NCBI RefSeq assembly: GCF_030137545.1
Contig: NZ_JARUVL010000003.1
Span: 179,849-243,848 of the forward strand
Reading direction: 5' to 3'
Length of the DNA stretch: 64,000 bases
Source of the DNA: Virgibacillus sp. LDC-1
GTDB lineage: Bacteria; Bacillota; Bacilli; Bacillales; Amphibacillaceae
Notes under the pieces: generated by a model
What the model was told of the DNA's origin: nothing
Seen by the model: only the letters and a program-made list of their open reading frames with translations
The model's database searches: none
Part shown: positions 62,496 to 64,000 of the stretch, one piece after another
Position numbering within the stretch: the first letter of the stretch is position 1
Layout of the letters: the number at the start of each line of letters is the position of its first letter
Translations under genes and position numbers: made by a program

Positions 62496-63689
62496 ATGAA
62501 GGGATTTCACCTACTTATAAGAATTGTAATTGCCATTATACTAGGTATTTTACTCGGTTCCTTTGTTCCTGAGTGGACGATTCGTATTTTTGCAACCTTT
62601 AACAGCCTTTTTGGAAATTTCTTAAGCTTTGTTATCCCCCTTATAATTCTTGGATTTATTGCTCCTGGTATTGGAACATTGGGACGAGGAGCAGGAAAAT
62701 TGCTTGGTCTAACTGCGGTAATCGCTTATACATCAACGATTATTGCTGGAGTAATTGCATTTCTTGTTGCTAAAAACCTTTATCCAGCAATGCTTAAAGG
62801 ACAATCACTTGAAAATTTTTCTGATCCAACTGAAAGTCTTGCTACAACTTATTTAAAGCTTGAAATGGCACCTCCAATCGGAGTCATGACAGCTTTATTA
62901 CTTTCCTTTGTTATTGGATTAGGAATCGCTGCAATAAAGGGGAACACATTGCTTCATTTAATGAATGAATTTCGAGATATTATCCAATTAGTTATTGAAA
63001 AAGTAATTATTCCATTACTTCCATTTCACATTTTTGGTATTTTTGCTAATATGACATTTGCTGGTCAAGTAAGTACCATTTTAAATGTTTTTGCAAAGGT
63101 ATTCATTATGATCATTATTTTACATCTATTATATTTAACATTACAATACACTGTTGCTGGATCATTGAGTAAGCAAAATCCTTTTGGCATGATAAAGAAA
63201 ATGCTACCTGCATATTTCACAGCTTTAGGAACACAGTCGTCTGCTGCAACAATTCCAGTTACATTAGAAAGAACGAAGAAATTAAATGTACGCGAACGAG
63301 TCGCTGACTTTACAGTTCCACTTTTAGCTAACATTCATTTATCAGGCAGTACAATCACTCTTGTTAGCTGTGCATTAGCAGTTATGTTTTTACAAGGCGA
63401 TATGGCAAGCTTTTCTAAAATCATGCCTTTTATATTAATGCTAGGAGTTACGATGATTGCCGCTCCAGGAGTGCCTGGAGGTGCCGTAATGGCTGCACTT
63501 GGACTATTGGAAACAATGCTTGGATTTGATCCAACAATGGTTTCGCTAATGATTGCGCTATACCTTGCACAAGACAGCATTGGTACTGCATGTAATGTAA
63601 CAGGAGATGGTGCAATTACTTCGATTATAAACTCTTTTCGAAAAAAGAAAGATCCTGTTGAAGAAGAAATAAGAACAACTGCACAGTAA
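62496..63689 (+). CDS. dicarboxylate/amino acid:cation symporter family protein (atypical)
   Basis: A 397-residue membrane transporter of the DAACS (glutamate transporter) family, with helices throughout. The reentrant loop LGTQSSAATIPVTLERT near residue 244-260 is typical. TM8 reads DSIGTACNVTGDGA (360-373). The sodium motif NVTGD is kept, but the Arg that holds the acidic side chain in GltPh (R397) is Gly363 here. The TM7 motif NMDGT is replaced by a degenerate NIHLSGST (279-286). So the substrate is probably not a dicarboxylate but a neutral or small molecule (inference). AAGGAGAG precedes the ATG. Confidence 0.85.
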   Translation: MKGFHLLIRIVIAIILGILLGSFVPEWTIRIFATFNSLFGNFLSFVIPLIILGFIAPGIGTLGRGAGKLLGLTAVIAYTSTIIAGVIAFLVAKNLYPAMLKGQSLENFSDPTESLATTYLKLEMAPPIGVMTALLLSFVIGLGIAAIKGNTLLHLMNEFRDIIQLVIEKVIIPLLPFHIFGIFANMTFAGQVSTILNVFAKVFIMIIILHLLYLTLQYTVAGSLSKQNPFGMIKKMLPAYFTALGTQSSAATIPVTLERTKKLNVRERVADFTVPLLANIHLSGSTITLVSCALAVMFLQGDMASFSKIMPFILMLGVTMIAAPGVPGGAVMAALGLLETMLGFDPTMVSLMIALYLAQDSIGTACNVTGDGAITSIINSFRKKKDPVEEEIRTTAQ

Positions 63690-63712
63690 AGAAAAACTGC
63701 TGGAAATAAATT

Positions 63713-63757
63713 AAGTCAGGCAGTTCATCCAAGGGATGAGCAGCTTGACTTTTTTTG
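63713..63757 (+). terminator. terminator after the symporter gene
   Basis: AAGTCA (63713-63718) and TGACTT (63746-63751) with inner CATCC/GGATG pairs, ending in a T run of seven. Confidence 0.85.
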
Positions 63758-63844
63758 GTTTTCTTTCAAATTTGGTGGTGTAGCTTTCTAGCGCGAGTTT
63801 GTAAGCAAAAGGCATACAGATAACGCACATGTCATTTTTTGCAT

Positions 63845-63873
63845 AAAAAAATGGATACGAATTTCGTATCCAT
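63845..63873 (-). terminator. terminator of the rRNA operon after 5S
   Basis: ATGGATACGAA and TTCGTATCCAT form an 11-bp stem (63851-63873) with almost no loop. On the minus strand a T run follows (63850-63845). Confidence 0.85.
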
Positions 63874-63881
63874 TTTCTTTC

Positions 63882-63998
63882 GCCTGGCGGCGTCCTACTC
63901 TCACAGGGGCAATGCCCCAACTACCATCGGCGCTGAAGAGCTTAACTGCTGTGTTCGGCATGGGAACAGGTGTGACCTCTTCGCTATCGCTACCAGAC
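63882..63998 (-). rRNA. rrf: 5S ribosomal RNA
   Basis: The minus strand reads GCGATAGCGAAGAGGTCACA, CCTGTTCCCATGCCGAACAC, GTTAAGCTCTTCAGCGCCGA and GTAGGACGCCGCC. This is a textbook Bacillaceae 5S rRNA of about 117 nt. Terminal segments GTCTGG and CCAGGC pair with each other. The exact ends are estimated from that stem. It is the distal end of an rRNA operon whose 23S and 16S genes should lie to the right of the window. Confidence 0.95.
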
Positions 63999-64000
63999 AA

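Noticed and set aside
63711..64000. short frames at the right edge
   Set aside because: They run through the 5S rRNA and its terminator and are not protein genes.

Overview
The window looks like the chromosome of a low-GC, endospore-forming Firmicute of the Bacillaceae. The gene order closely follows the ytsJ-dnaE to rrn neighbourhood of Bacillus subtilis, but the rearrangements (a class A PBP beside tyrS and acuABC, comC beside ytkL, a pspA-type gene, an FtsA-like gene beside aroA) point to a relative such as Oceanobacillus or Virgibacillus. That genus guess rests on memory of synteny, not on a search. Sporulation genes (ytrH, ytrI, sspA, ytfJ), a sigma-G promoter and sigma-B-type promoters support a spore former with a general stress regulon. 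No prophage, plasmid, CRISPR or intact insertion sequence was seen.

Layout. 1-5.1 kb: a GntR/FadR-type regulator (cut by the window edge), malic enzyme and the replicative polymerase DnaE. 5.1-9.5 kb: sporulation membrane proteins YtrH/YtrI, nanoRNase NrnA, YtpI and the CBS-domain regulator YtoI. 9.6-14.1 kb: prepilin peptidase, YtkL hydrolase, PspA, alanine dehydrogenase, a 52-residue orphan and a universal stress protein. 14.2-20.1 kb: MoaB, AckA, YtxK, thiol peroxidase, YtfJ/YtfI, NAD kinase and an alpha/beta SASP. 20.2-28.6 kb: ThiI/cysteine desulfurase (thiolation pair), EzrA, RefZ, free-Met-R-SO reductase, S4 with its leader, and TyrS with a tyrosine T-box. 29-34.8 kb: a class A PBP and acuABC behind a structured leader. 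34.8-39 kb: sodium stator MotPS, CcpA, a palindromic interspersed repeat and DAHP synthase. 39.2-49.4 kb: an FtsA-like protein with repeated C-terminal modules, YtxG/YtxH, MurC, a nicotinate phosphoribosyltransferase, SftA, YtpR/Q/P. 49.5-62 kb: a string of yt- genes (YtoQ, DUF84, YtoP, YtzB, YtnP, TrmB, YtzH, YtmP, YtlR/Q/P), a pseudouridine synthase, a MurJ-type flippase and flavoprotein YtfP. 62.1-64 kb: a small membrane protein, an atypical dicarboxylate/amino-acid symporter family member and the 5S end of an rRNA operon on the minus strand.

How it fits together. Carbon overflow and acetyl-CoA control are prominent: malic enzyme, acetate kinase, AcuABC (reversible acetylation of acetyl-CoA synthetase), alanine dehydrogenase and CcpA. 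Cell envelope and division genes form a second theme (EzrA, RefZ, SftA, MurC, PBP, flippase, FtsA-like). RNA-level control is visible at rpsD, tyrS and probably acuA.

Most of the window is conserved housekeeping sequence. The observations I would follow first are the FtsA-like protein with about five repeated beta-grasp-like modules (39228-41354), the unidentified leader-plus-terminator upstream of acuA, operator palindromes placed just downstream of the mae and ytoI promoters, a thiol peroxidase that has lost its resolving cysteine, and a symporter lacking two hallmark motifs. Nothing here clearly qualifies as a wholly new system.
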